Of a stretch of 64,000 nt of DNA, positions 33,341-44,226 are shown piece after piece; positions within the stretch are counted from its first letter, which is position 1; each line of letters opens with the position of its first letter. The notes below the pieces were generated by a model. It saw only the letters and a program-made list of their open reading frames with translations, ran no database searches and had not been told where the DNA came from. The position numbers and the translations under genes are program-made. Location: assembly GCA_024803745.1 (NCBI GenBank), contig JANJXV010000040.1, positions 2,652,257 to 2,716,256 of the forward strand, in the 5' to 3' direction. Source of the DNA: Megascapheus bottae (taxonomy: Eukaryota > Chordata > Mammalia > Rodentia > Geomyidae).

Positions 33341-33395
33341 CTCCTGCCCGGGGGTCTGCCCGGGGGTCTGCCCGGGGGTCTGCCCGGGGGTCTGC
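33341..33395. repeat. 12-bp minisatellite
   Basis: gggggtctgccc repeats four times plus a partial copy. The unit keeps a 3n frame, so a PGVC-type run appears in one frame, but no protein context surrounds it. Confidence 0.9.
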
Positions 33396-33730
33396 TCTCA
33401 CCCTCTGGACTGGGCGCTGGACGGAGGGGGGCGGCGGGCACTCCACAAAACACCGCGTGTGGGAAAGAGGGAGCCAGGCGGGGTCAGTGCCTGATTTATG
33501 GACCCACGGGAAGGAGTTGGCCCTGCCGGCCTTCCCCCGCGGCCCGCCTGGGGAGACAGCGACGGCTTCCTCTCCCCCGAGGCCGGGACACGGGCTTCGT
33601 GACCCCGGGACGGGGCAGAAGCCCTGGGCCCTTGATTCAGATGCCCCCACAGACCCCCAGTCGCCTGTGGAGAATTCCCTCCGCTCTCATCATTCTCTCA
33701 CCCATTTGTCCCTACATTTGAAAAAGAAAA

Positions 33731-33830
33731 NNNNNNNNNNNNNNNNNNNNNNNNNNNNNNNNNNNNNNNNNNNNNNNNNNNNNNNNNNNNNNNNNNNNNN
33801 NNNNNNNNNNNNNNNNNNNNNNNNNNNNNN
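33731..33830. other. Assembly gap (100 N)
   Basis: Exactly 100 N, a common placeholder for a gap of unknown size. The left flank ends in gaaaaagaaaa and the right flank starts ggccgggcacc. A polypurine tract begins 120 bases to the right, so missing repeat sequence is likely. Confidence 0.99.
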
Positions 33831-33953
33831 GGCCGGGCACCTCTCCAACAAGTGGGGGGTCACCGTGGCCCAGCAAAGCCCAGTGAGTGAGGTTGCTCAG
33901 AGACTGACCCGTGGCCAGCATCCTTCAGGAGGTCGTCGTGACCCTCGAGGCTG

Positions 33954-34507
33954 GGGAGGAGGGAGGAGGAGGAGGAGGGGTGGGAGAAGGAAGAGGAAAA
34001 AGGAGGAGGAGGAGGAGGAGAAAGAGAAGGAGGAAGAGGAGAAAGAGGAGGAAGAGGAGGAGGGGAAGAGGAGGAGGAGGAGGAGAAAGAGAAGAGGAAG
34101 AGGAGGAGGGGAAGAAGAGGAGGAGGAGGAGAAAGGAGGAGAAAGAGGAGGAGGAGAAAGAGAAGGAGAAAGAGAAGGAGAAAGAGGAAGAGGAGGAGGA
34201 AAAAAAGGAGGAGGAGAAAGAGAAGGAGAAAGAGGAGGAAGAGGAGGAGGGGAAGAGGAGGAGGAGGAGGAGAAAGAAGGAGGAAGAGGAGGAGGGGAGG
34301 AAGAGGAGGAGGGGAAGAAGAGGAGGAGGAGGAGAAAGAGAAGGAGAAAGAGGAGAAGAGGAGGAGGGGAAGAAGAGGAGGAGGAGGAGAAGGAGGAGAA
34401 AGAGGAGGAGGAGAAAGAGAAGGAGAAAGAGGAGGAGGAGAAAGAGAAGGAGAAAGAGGAGGAAGAGGAGGAGGGGAAGAGGAGGAGGAGGAGGAGGAGG
34501 AGGAGGC
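33954..34507 (+). repeat. (GGA)n/(GAA)n polypurine tract
   Basis: About 550 bases of purine with ggagaaagagaagg units rather than the GATGA units of the tract at 31,641. Internal blocks recur with small shifts, a sign of replication slippage. It is the second long plus-strand purine tract within 3 kb. Confidence 0.96.
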
Positions 34508-34564
34508 TTTCTCCAGCCTCAGCCAGTGACTTCAAGCGCCCTCCTCACCCTGATGACCTGGCAG

Positions 34565-34626
34565 ACACACACGCACGCAGGCACGCACACACGCACGCAC
34601 ACACACACACACGCACACACACACGC
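34565..34626. repeat. (CA)n/(CACG)n microsatellite
   Basis: CACA and CACGCA units for about 60 bases, 60 bases after the polypurine tract. Confidence 0.93.
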
Positions 34627-36024
34627 GTTTGGGGAGCAGGTCTGTGGTATTGCCAGGTGTTCCTCCTCCCCCTCCCCTTCTATTTTCTTAGGTAAATTAT
34701 CTTGAAGTTGTCCAGAGGCGTTTCCATTCCACGTGTCCGTTTGTGCGTCCAGTGCATCTTGACAGTGTCCTCCCCCCCACCCTCCCCCATCCCTCCGTCT
34801 CTCCCCCAACCTGGCCCGTCTGCTCCGAGTGGGGCTTCCTAGCCAGGCACGGGGCGGGGTCTGCTTGGGGCGGCTCCAGCTTGGTTCCGTAATCACACGC
34901 GGCACCATAGTCGCCAAGGAAAACGCACCACGCACCCTGTTCTCGTTTGCTGGGCGGTTCGGAAGAGCAGGAGGGATTCAGGTGGCTGACGTGCCAGCCA
35001 CGGACTCGCCCACAAATGCGGGCCACGGCCTTGGCCTGCCACGCCTTGCCCTTTCCCCCCCCCAGGAGACTTCAGGCCCCCGGCCTATGTCCAGGCCTAG
35101 CGAGTCTCCCCGCCACCCCCACCCGGGCCGGTCTCCCAGCTTCCACGTTTCATGTCAGGTCACCTTGAACCTGAGAATGCTCCCTGCCTGACCTCCACAC
35201 CCCCCCCTCGGCTCTCAGCCTCCTGAGCCGCTGGGGTTACTTCTGCGGAAGCCTGGTGAGGGCTGACAGAGGCGGGAGGTGGGGGTGTGCACACAAGCCC
35301 CTCTCCCGGGGGTCTGGAGAGGGGTGGCTCCCTGCCACCAATCTCCCCCCCATATGATTCAAAACAGCCCAGGAGGCTCAGAGTCCCGCTCCTTTCATTC
35401 TGAGGGGCGTCTGGCGTAGAGCTGGGCCTTCGAGGCGCCTGGGGGTACCTGGGCCATGGGCGCCTCCCTGCTGGAAAGACTAACGTGAGTTTAGCCAAGT
35501 TTGCCAGAACCAAGGCCAGCCGGGCGCATTTCTTCCCCTCCGTATCTGAGGGGCTTGGCACCAGCCAGGCCCGGGCCCGTCTGGGCCTCTGGGTATGGAA
35601 GGGGGGTCAGGGCTCCCGAGGGACTCCAGAGACCCACGCCTTTTATCCGTCGGTGGGGCGGAGGCCTGAGGAGGGGAGGAAACGTCCTTGATGAACGTCT
35701 GTGTGTCTGCGGGTGAAAGCTGAATTCTCTGGAGCAGGAAACGCTGTATTTCTGTTGTTCTTCTTCTGCTAAGTAGCGGGAACTGATTTACTGGAATTTC
35801 TTCTGAATTAGAAGCCAACCCAAAAAGTTTCTTGCGGTTTCGGTTACACAAGAGACGCCAGCCAAGATGCAAGAAGTGAGAACTGCAGAGAGGCAGAGCT
35901 GGCGAGAGGACGGGGCCGGAGGGCTGGGCGGAAACGGGGCGCCCGGGGTCCCCCCAGGGTCCGGTCCAGCCGTCAGCTTCGTAGGGTACAAACCGCTGCG
36001 GCCGTCGTCTTCTCGGGAGCAAAG

Positions 36025-36110
36025 AATGAAAAGGAAAGAAGCAGCCAGGCCCCAAGCTGTACACATGCAAACAATTACCATTGCTTTGTAATTTGCCGTA
36101 ACTCAGGTCC
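36025..36110. promoter_or_regulatory. Candidate conserved AT-rich element
   Basis: Unique sequence with gctgtacacatgcaaacaat, taccattgctttgtaatttg and ccgtaactcagg. It includes a POU-like ATGCAAA word and a SOX-like CTTTGT core. Bases 35,685-35,870 upstream are also AT-rich and unique (ctgatttactggaatttctt). No exon is evident. Confidence 0.3.
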
Positions 36111-36181
36111 TGAGCGCTTGGCTGGCTGCCCGCATGGCGGCGGGCGGGCGGCGATGCCCCCGAGCTACAAGAGGCCTCCAT

Positions 36182-36436
36182 CCAGTCTCTCTCTGTCTCG
36201 CTGTCTCTCTCTGTCTCTATCTCACTGTCTCTCTGACTCTATGTCTCTGTCTCTGTCTCTCTTTGTCCCTCTCTGTCTCTCTCTATCTCTGTTTCTGTCT
36301 CTCTCTGTGTCTTTTTGTCTCTGTCTCTGTCTCTATTCCTATCTCTGTCTGTCTCTCTCTGTCTTTTTGTCTCTCTGTCTCAGTCTCTTGTCTCTATATA
36401 TCCCTGTTTCTGTCTGTCTGTCTGTCTCTCTCTCCA
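36182..36436. repeat. (CTGT/CTCT)n pyrimidine-rich array
   Basis: About 255 bases of tctctgtctctg-type units with TAT and TTTT interruptions. Frames reading SLSLSV across it are artefacts. Confidence 0.95.
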
Positions 36437-36952
36437 GTGGATGCTCAGAGCAGAGTTTGGAAGGTCCCTGTGGGGAATGGCCGGCCAGAGGCAGAGAAAA
36501 CGCAGTCTTCGGGGGACAGGCAGGGCCGGCGTCCTGAGCATGCAGACTCTGGACGGTGACCACGGGCGGGGTAGAAGGAAACGTGGCTGGAGGAGCAGGG
36601 GCCCCGGGGTCAGGGACAATCCGAAGAGTCAGGGCTCATTCCGGCGTGGCCGCCCACCTCGCGGGGGCCCGAGGGGTGGATTTATGACCTGTGGGCTGTG
36701 GGGTGCCTGTCCCAGAGCCAGCGTCAGAAATCAGCCAGGCAGGAGAACGTGGCGGTTGTCCGTGTCAGATGCAAAAGCTCCAGTGTGAGGAGCAGCGAGC
36801 CACGCGGGCAGGGGACGCACAGCGGCCCTGGCCCCTTTGTGATAGGAAGGCACCCATGTGGAGAGGGGGTGCTGCAGGGATTACACAATAGCTACACCAC
36901 AGGAAGCCAAGCCCTTGTTACGAGAACACCGACGTAAAGGGGGGAGAAAGAA

Positions 36953-36978
36953 AATAATAATAATAATAATAATAATAA
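36953..36978. repeat. (AAT)n microsatellite
   Basis: A perfect AAT/TAA trinucleotide run of about 25 bases followed by an A run. Confidence 0.95.
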
Positions 36979-37120
36979 AAGCCCAAACAACTGGTAGCAG
37001 AGCAGTCACTGAGTGAGAGAGGAGAGTGGATTTCTAATCCTCATGGGAGCCCTGGGCCTCTTCCCGCTGTCACCACCTCCTGGGGTGAAGCTGGAACTGC
37101 AGGCTCCCGCTCGCTCTCCA

Positions 37121-37162
37121 GGGAGGGAGGGAGGGGGGGGAGGGGGGAGGGGGGAGGGAGAG
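37121..37162 (+). repeat. (GGGA)n run with G-quadruplex potential
   Basis: Runs of three to eight G separated by single A residues for about 40 bases. Confidence 0.85.
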
Positions 37163-39375
37163 TTGTTCACTTAGCAAACCACTTTTTGTTAGCGAGCCCA
37201 GGGGCTGTGTTTGGCCCGGCGTGTGGCGTCCACCTGTTTTCTTTTTTTCTAATGAAAGGTGTCACAGACCATCTCCCCGCCGCAGAGCCCGCAGGCGCCG
37301 TGACCTAGATTTGCACAGGCTGGGGGCCCCTCCCTGTCTTCTGTGAGCCCGAGCAGGAAAGGGGGTGTGAAGGCCCCCAGAGCACCCATGCCCGTCCGTC
37401 TTCCATGCACGCCGGGCACGCGTGACTCGGGGAGGACGGGGAGGCAGCAGAGGGGAGGCACGGCCGGACATGGTGGGTTTGACGACCGGATGGGCTGTGC
37501 AGAGGCTGGAGGCCGTGGGAAACAGCAGGAGGGAGTCTCTAGGCTTGCCGGTGGGGAGGCAGGACTGAGTGCCTCGTGCGTTTGCAGGGCCTTGACCTTG
37601 TCCTCGTGAAGGGGAGACAAGGCCAGCTGACGCTACGTAAGCTCGCACAAGCAACGCTGACCGTGAGAAGGCCAGCGGGCGCCTCTGTCTTGGGCTGGCA
37701 GCGGCCGGCCTGGGTTTGGAGAAGGAGGCTGCTGGCCTTTCTCACCCCTCGCCGCCCTGTGAGGTAGCAGAGCAGGGCGGGCGCCTGTTTTGGGACGCGC
37801 ACAGCCCCACCCTTGAGATTCCCTGCCGTGCTCAGCAGCTGTGACCTTGCGTGAGCTGTCACAACTGCACCACCCCACGTGGTCAGTGGGTCGATCAACA
37901 AACCACCGACCATGAGCCCAGCCCCTGGCTATGAGCTCCTGGAATGGAAGGAGGCCTGCGGGCAGGACTGGGTGTAGTCTCTAAACAAAGCCACCTTCCC
38001 TAAATTGCCCGGGGCGGGGGTGGGGAACTTGAGAGCCGTGCGTCCCCACAGGGCAGGTGTTTAGACGTAACAATGGTTCTTGTCTGCCGGGGACACCGAG
38101 AAGCCTGGCCGGCCGCAGTGGGGTCTGCAGCTGGTGGGGTGAAACGAAATGTTTACGGACTTCCACCAGAGTCGGGGTCGTTAATCGTGTTCCCGTCCTG
38201 GCTCACTCTGACGGCCTGACATCCTTCACCGCCGGCCTTTCGACGTGGCTGCACTTTATTTCCCCAAACCGGATGGCAGGATTCTCGCTTCTGTGCAGAG
38301 CCAGCCCGGCGCCTGAGCATAGCCCCCAAGCAGCTCTGAGGAAACGGGATGGGGGGCGGGGGGATCAGGAGTCTTCACGTCTCTCCCAGCGTCCTGAGTG
38401 ATGTCTCGGGAATGGGGAGGGAGGGCAGACCATCAGGGACCCAGACAAGGCGTCCACCCTTCCGAGCTTTAAGATAGACAGGAATGGAGGCAGGGAGGTA
38501 GGCAGGCTGCAATGGAGCATGCCTCCTAAGCTTCCTTCGGGACGTTGAGGGGTGGACGAAGGCCTGTAGAAGGCCAGGCCGGTCGTCAGCACTCAGCCAT
38601 GCCGCCCGCGGGCCCGCGAGGCGGAGGGGATCCGCGGAAGAACTTGCTGGGAGTTTGGGAAGGGGTTCGTGAAGGAATTCATCCAGGCCCAGAGCCCGAG
38701 GTCACTTTTCCGATGTGAGGCTGAGCTAAACCTTTCTCCGGGGAGAACTGGAGTCCCCGGGGGACTTGTTCAGAAGGAGTGCCCCCCCGTTCTTGGGGGA
38801 CAGCGGGTGACCATCCAGAAACCTTAGCTCTCGTCATGTATAGAGCGCCTGGCTGTTTGCTCAGCTTTGAGCAGGGCCTTGCCACAGGCCTGCCTGGAAA
38901 GCACAACTGGTCCCCTCTGAAGAGAGGAGCAGAGGAGACGCGTAATTAAGCTGTAAACTGTGTCACCGGGACTCTCTGGGGCTGGAGGATTCGAGGATAG
39001 GAAGCCGGCGAGCCCAGAAGACGGCTGGCGGAGGTCTCTGGAGAGAGGGGGGCAAAGCCAGGGGGAGAGAGAGCTGTCCAGGGAGAAGCCGGGAGCCGGC
39101 TGGCCGGCCGGGGACAGACGGCCTGGATTCCTGTCCCGGTCCACTGGGGCTACGAGGTCACTTGTGACCAGGGGCCTGGCTTTTCCTGCCAGTCAGCTCT
39201 GGGCAGCCTGGCCGGGGCGGTGGGGGGGGCAGGCAGAGCCCCCAGGCCTCACCTCTGGTTAATGTCACTGTTCTCATGAGGAATCACGGAGGAGAGGAGA
39301 CCTACAGGCCAGCAGGCAACAAAGCAGGTCCCCTCCCGGCAGCAGGAGGACACCAGAAGACCGGTTGTGGTGGTG
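37163..39375. other. Unique DNA, no gene supported
   Basis: Bases 37,250-37,910 carry overlapping frames on both strands without recognisable protein. I see no SINE in this stretch, which is unusual for the window. No promoter or exon can be argued. Confidence 0.4.
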
Positions 39376-39420
39376 GTGTTTTTAATCCTGGTTAGGCCAT
39401 TGTACAAAAGATCCAGCAAG

Positions 39421-39581
39421 GGGCCGGGGTGTGGCCTAGTGGTCGAGTGCTTGCCTAGCAAGCATGAGGACGGGGGTTCGATTCCCCCGTACCAGACGTG
39501 GTGCTCTGTCTCCGGGGGCAGAGCTCTCGCCTTGAGAAAGCCCCAGGACAGTGCCCAGACCCTGGGTTCAAGCTCTAGGAA
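39421..39581 (+). mobile_element. IDL-Geo-type SINE with target-site duplication
   Basis: The head is gggccggggtgtggcctagt with a consensus B box, ggttcgattcc (39,475-39,485). It is followed by a shortened linker and Geo words (gacgtggtgctctgtctccg, gccttgagaaagccccagga, gggttcaagctctag). It is flanked by gatccagcaag before and gatccagtaag after, a diverged target-site duplication. The linker deletion makes it shorter than the copy at 18,733. Confidence 0.88.
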
Positions 39582-39988
39582 AAGGATCCAGTAAGGTTTA
39601 TTGTTTTAACCCTGGTTAGGTAATTTTTATATATAAAAAAAAGACCCAGCAGATTGGTTAGAGGAAGAAATGTTCGGGGTTTTCGAAGAAGATCTTGGTT
39701 CTGAGGCCGGATGGTTTTTCTCCTGCCCGGCTCGTGCTTACTGGCTGAAATCTGGCTGCCTTCACGCCCCGAGGCCTCGTGTGTGGCTCTTTATCCTGTC
39801 TCTTGTCCTGGAATCATAGGGGTCCCCCCCCACCCCACTCTGAGACCGCAAGACAGCGTCACCGGGGCGAGAGCAACGTTCTGCCAGCGAGACCTTCCTC
39901 CCCCCTCCCATCGCGCCCCTGCCCTCCCCCCAACAGTTCCTGGAAGTTCTTCCTCTCTCTCCCCTCAGCCTGAGGCTGTCCTGCCCTG

Positions 39989-39989
<1 letters not shown>

Positions 39990-40042
<53 letters not shown>

Positions 40043-40055
40043 CACACGCGTGTGT
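39990..40055. repeat. (TG)n microsatellite with CG-rich end
   Basis: GT units for about 42 bases, then gcgcgcgtgtgcacacgcgt, alternating purine-pyrimidine throughout and therefore a good Z-DNA candidate. Confidence 0.95.
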
Positions 40056-40875
40056 CTCCTGTGTTCCTGCTGGTCAGGGCCCGCTGGCTCCACCTCTTCA
40101 GAAGGCTTAACAACACTAATGGCTTGTTCACCAAAATAGTGCTTGGAACACGTTGAGTCTTACCATGCCGTCTAGAGGAACTATAGTCCCTCCTGAGGAC
40201 AGGGTGGGGTTTCCGTCTGTCCAGGCCCCTCGGGGTCTAATCCGAGGGGGTGGGTGTGTCGGCCTGGCCTGAGTGCGGGGCCCCCGGGGGCCTGGTGAAT
40301 AAATACGGAACTTGAATTTGGTGCTGAGCCTTCCGGGGACATGGACGGGGCTGGGGAGAAGGCAGCTGGTCAGGGCCTGGTGTTGGAACCATTTCTCAGG
40401 ACTCTCTGTCCTGACTTGAGCCCTCTCCTCCTCCTCCACCTTCTCATCTCCCCGACGTGGGGCTCCGGGCCCTGGCTGGGACGTGGCTGAGTGGTAGAGC
40501 CCTGTCTCTGAAAGGACTTTTCCACGGTGAATGTCTGGCGGGGTGGAAATGAAGCCCCGGGACAGACAGACTGCAGACCACGTGACTCAGACGCCGTTTT
40601 TTCCCACGGCTCCGGAGCTCGGAAGGCGGAGGTCAAGGGACCAGGGGGTCGGTTCCTTCCCAGGCTTGCTTTCTGACTTCAGGCCAGGCTTCCACGGCCT
40701 CTCCACTCCAGACGTCCTCTTCTTTCCACTTCTTAATGCTTGGCTTTGCGAGTGTTCCTGGGTGCTCCGGGCTGTCCTGCATCGTCCCACCTCCGCCTGG
40801 CAAAGGGCGTGATTTCAGGCGTGTGCCCCACGGCCCGCTACGAATGCCGCCGTCCTCGAGAGACGCCTGTCAGCC

Positions 40876-41012
40876 GGCGCCCCTGGCTCAGGCCTCCGTC
40901 CTGGCTCCTCGGGGAGGCTGAGATCTGAGCATCCCAGTTGGAAGCCAGCTGAGGCTGGAAAGCCTGATACTTATCTCCAGTGAACCACCAAAAAAAGAGA
41001 GAGGAAAAAAAC
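40876..41012 (+). mobile_element. B1-like SINE monomer
   Basis: cccctggctcaggcctccgt, cctggctcctcggggaggct, gagatctgagcatcccagtt and ggaagccagctgagg, then atctccagtgaaccacc and an A-rich end (aaaaaaagagag). It stops where the Geo half would normally begin. Confidence 0.8.
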
Positions 41013-41604
41013 AAACCTCTCCAAACAACCCCACTGCCCACACCAGAGGGCAGGGGTCCCGCTGGGCAGGTCCCGTGACCTCACCACGAACGTAACCACC
41101 TCTTCCTACATCCGAAGCCGCCATGCGCCACCCTCCACAGCCAGGCTGTGGCCAGGGGCTCCCTGGATGGCCCCCACTCTCCCCCAGGCCCGTGGGCAGG
41201 CCCTGCCTGAGCCCTTGCTTTCAGCCCTACCTGCCCACGCGGCCGACGGGACAGCGGTTGAGGCACGCAGCTTACCGCACCCTCTTCTTCCCAGGCGAGG
41301 GGTGCAGGCAGGCGGCTGGGCCCCCTGCGCTCCGGGGAGGCAGGGGACACCCGGGGAGGCCGTGCATTGCTTTTCTCAGAGCTTGCGTAGGAGTAGAGGA
41401 GCCGAGGGTACACAGGTGGGCATGTGTGCCCGTGGGGGGGCAAGCGCACGTGTGCACGTGTGTGTGTATCCCGTTACCTCCGAGAACATGCGTGTGCGTC
41501 TCCTTACCTCTGAGAACGTGTGTACACGTGTGTGTATCTGTGCATGTTCAGGTGTGCAGAGATGTGGGGACTGAGACTACATGTCTCCCCCGACCCCCTG
41601 CACA

Positions 41605-42427
41605 TGTGTGCATGCAGGGGTGTGTGTGTGTGTGTGTGTGCAGGTGTGTGTGTGTGCAGGTGTGTGTGTATGCAGGGTGCGTGTATGCAGGTGTGTGTGT
41701 ATGCAGGTGTGTGTGTATGCAGGTGTGTGTATGCAGGTGTGTGTGTGCAGGTGTGTGTGTGTGCAGGTGTGTGTGTGTATGCAGGGTGTGTGTGTGTATG
41801 CAGGTGTGTGTATGCAGGTGTGTGTATGCAGGGTGTGTGTGTGTATGCAGGTGTGTGTGTGTATGCAGGTGTGTGTATGCAGGTGTGTGTATGCAGGTGT
41901 GTGTATGCAGGTGTGTGTGTATATGCAGGTGTGTGTGTATATGCAGGTGTGTGTATGCAGGTGTGTGTGTGTGCAGGTGTGTGTGTGTATGCAGGGTGTG
42001 TGTGTGTATGCAGGTGTGTGTGTATGCAGGTGTGTGTATATGCAGGTGTGTGTGTGTATGCAGGTGTGTGTGTATATGCAGGTGTGTGTGTATATGCAGG
42101 TGTGTGTGTGTATGCAGGTGTGTGTGTGTATATGCAGGTGTGTGTGTGTGCAGGTGTGTGTATGTATGCAGGGAGTGTGTGTGTATGCAGGTGTGTGTGT
42201 GTGTGTGTGTGTGTATGCAGGTGTGTGTGTGTGTATGCAGGTGTGTGTGTGTGTATGCAGGTGTGTGTGTGTATGCAGGTGTGTGTGTGTATGCAGGTGT
42301 GTGTGTGCAGGTGTGTGTGTGTATGCAGGTGTGTGTGTGTGTATGCAGGTGTGTGTGTGTATATGCAGGTGTGTGTGTGTATGCAGGTGTGTGTGTGTAT
42401 AGGCAGGTGTGTGTGTGTGTGTATACA
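41605..42427. repeat. TG-rich minisatellite, (TG)n-TATGCAGG units
   Basis: About 820 bases built from tgtgtgtgtatgcagg-type units of roughly 14-22 bases. Variation comes from the number of TG steps and from TATA or CATG variants. Runs of CMQVCV or HTPAYT in translations are artefacts. It is an evolved TG microsatellite in which a CAGG interruption was amplified along with its neighbours. Confidence 0.96.
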
Positions 42428-42700
42428 GAGGCAGACAGGGCTAAGCACTTAAGCTCTGCACCGTGGTCCAGCGCCCTGTGACGGCCGCGCTCCGGAGGCC
42501 GCTGCACGCAGAGCTGGGGACCAAATCCGACCCAGACAACTCCATTAGGGACAAACAGAGCTGTCTCTCGCAGCTGACCCTCCTGGCCAAGGCCACACTC
42601 ACTAAGTTATTGAAGAATAATCTAGAAACCCCTGTGTCGTCTTCTTTCCTCCTCCCAAGGAGAAGAGGCTTTGTTAGTCGTGTGAAGCACAAATTACCGG

Positions 42701-42762
42701 CCTGACAGGCGACAGCGGGCCTGACAGGTGACAGCGGGCCTGACAGGTGACAGAGGGCCTGA
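42701..42762. repeat. 20-bp minisatellite, three copies
   Basis: cctgacaggtgacagcgggc repeats three times with one or two substitutions, ending in a fourth partial copy (cctga). Confidence 0.9.
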
Positions 42763-43479
42763 AGGCAACGCGGGCCGTTGGACATTTCAGCAGGGGTCAG
42801 TGGAAGACCCTCCCCAGCGCGCAGGGCAGCCCCTCTGAGCGCCCACCACGGACTCGGGGAGGCTGGGAGAGGGGGCTCAGGGGAGCAGGAAGGGAAGGAG
42901 GGGGGACGCTCAGAACCGAGCCCCAATGTGACAATGGCTGTGTTCCCCAAGGACCCGCTCCGTCCCTCAGCCCTCACTGGGCACGCGAGGGTCTCAGGGC
43001 TCCCCCAGCCCCCGGTCAGCTGTGGATGCAAATGACACCGAATCCACGCCCCCCCCCAGCACCCTCAGTGACTCACACAGTCCTGGACCTGGCAGGAGAG
43101 CTTGAACCCCAACCTGTTCTCACCTCAGCCTCCCAGCCGGGTCCCCACAGAAGCCCCCGGGACGGGCTGTGTGCTCCAGGCCCGTCTGCCTTCTTTGGAT
43201 ATTTCTTTCCGCCTGTTTTATTCCACTGTGCCTTCTGACCCGAGCACCCAGGTGTAGACAGGAGCTCAGGGCTGCCCCAGCCAGGCTGGAGGGCCCGAGG
43301 GAAGGCTGGACGCTGGGGATGGGTTGATCTGTAGGACATCTCAGGTCTTTCTGCTGCAGGAATCACTGAGGGGGGACACATGCCACGTCCCTGAGCTGAG
43401 GAAGCCCTCAGATGCCAGCCCAGGCCCCTGACCCCTGGAGGACTCTCTTCCCCCCCCCCCCCCCACCTCTGTGGCACAC

Positions 43480-43610
43480 ACTGGGTATTGCTAGTGGAGT
43501 GCCAGCAGTGCTTCTTGGGTGGCGCTCTGCCGCCTGAGCCAGGCCCCAGCCGCTTTCTCACACTGGAGACTTTTCAGGCCTCGTCCTCCCGCTTCCCCCC
43601 TGGAATGGCT
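43480..43610 (-). mobile_element. Degraded dimeric SINE relic
   Basis: gggtggcgctctgccgcctg, agccaggccccagccgcttt and ggaatggctgggactgcg follow reversed SINE order, with loss of many B1 words. The call is weak and boundaries are approximate. A run of 15 C (43,450-43,464) lies beside it. Confidence 0.4.
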
Positions 43611-43714
43611 GGGACTGCGATTCTGCTTGTGCTTCCCTGCCCTCGTGGCAGGGGCTCTCTGCAGCTTCCCCCGTCGCGGGGATCACGGATCCACGTCGCC
43701 ACACTGCGCTGTGG

Positions 43715-43825
43715 GTGGAGACGGCGTCTCACTGGCTCTTGCGTTTGGTCCTGACTGGCCTTCAACCGTGGCTGACCACCTCTGCCTCCTGGTAGCCAGG
43801 GCTTGAGCCACGGCGCCTGGCTGCG
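43715..43825 (-). mobile_element. B1-like (7SL-derived) SINE
   Basis: tggagacggcgtctcactgg, gactggccttcaaccgtggc, gaccacctctgcctcctggt and agccagggcttgagccacgg, then cgcctggc, is the reversed 7SL/B1 sequence, end to end. It has no Geo half. Confidence 0.7.
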
Positions 43826-44022
43826 TGGACTGACACCCTCCCCTCCACCGTCCTGGATGCTCTGCCCCCTCTCTCAGGACCCTCCCCCCGCCCCACTGCA
43901 GACTGAGGCGGGGAGTTTGCCTCTGCAGTGCCGGGCCAGTGCCAATTTCCCTCAGCTCCAGCTTCCCATGGCTCCAGGCACCCAGGGAGAGCCTGCGGCA
44001 CACCCCTTACGGGGCTCCCACT

Positions 44023-44226
44023 GGCTGGCTGGGGAGGGGCGGGGTGTGAGATCTAGACACACCATTTTCTATTGGCTGGCTATGGAGGGGTGGGATTGAG
44101 CTCTGGGGACGCCACCTCCCCTTGGCTGGCTGTGGAGGGGCGGGGTGTGACACCTGGGGACGCCACCTCCCCTTGGCTGGCTCTGGAGGGGCGGGGTGTG
44201 ACATCTGGGGACGCCACCTCCCCTTG
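44023..44226. repeat. 51-bp minisatellite with inverted CCAAT and GC boxes
   Basis: Four units start with ggctggct at 44,023, 44,074, 44,124 and 44,175. Each carries an attgg or cttgg word, an aggggcggggtgtga-like GC box (GGGGTGGG in unit 2) and, in later units, ggggacgccacctcccc. The later units are nearly identical and the first two are diverged, as expected for an array growing at one end. Confidence 0.93.

Noticed and set aside
31608..34705. Long E/K/R-rich and S/P/L-rich frames on both strands
   Set aside because: These are translations of purine and pyrimidine tracts. One frame even runs through the N gap.
41123..42507. Cysteine/valine-rich (CVCV) and histidine/threonine-rich (HTHT) frames of more than 300 codons
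   Set aside because: They are translations of a TG array, with equally long frames in several phases and on both strands.
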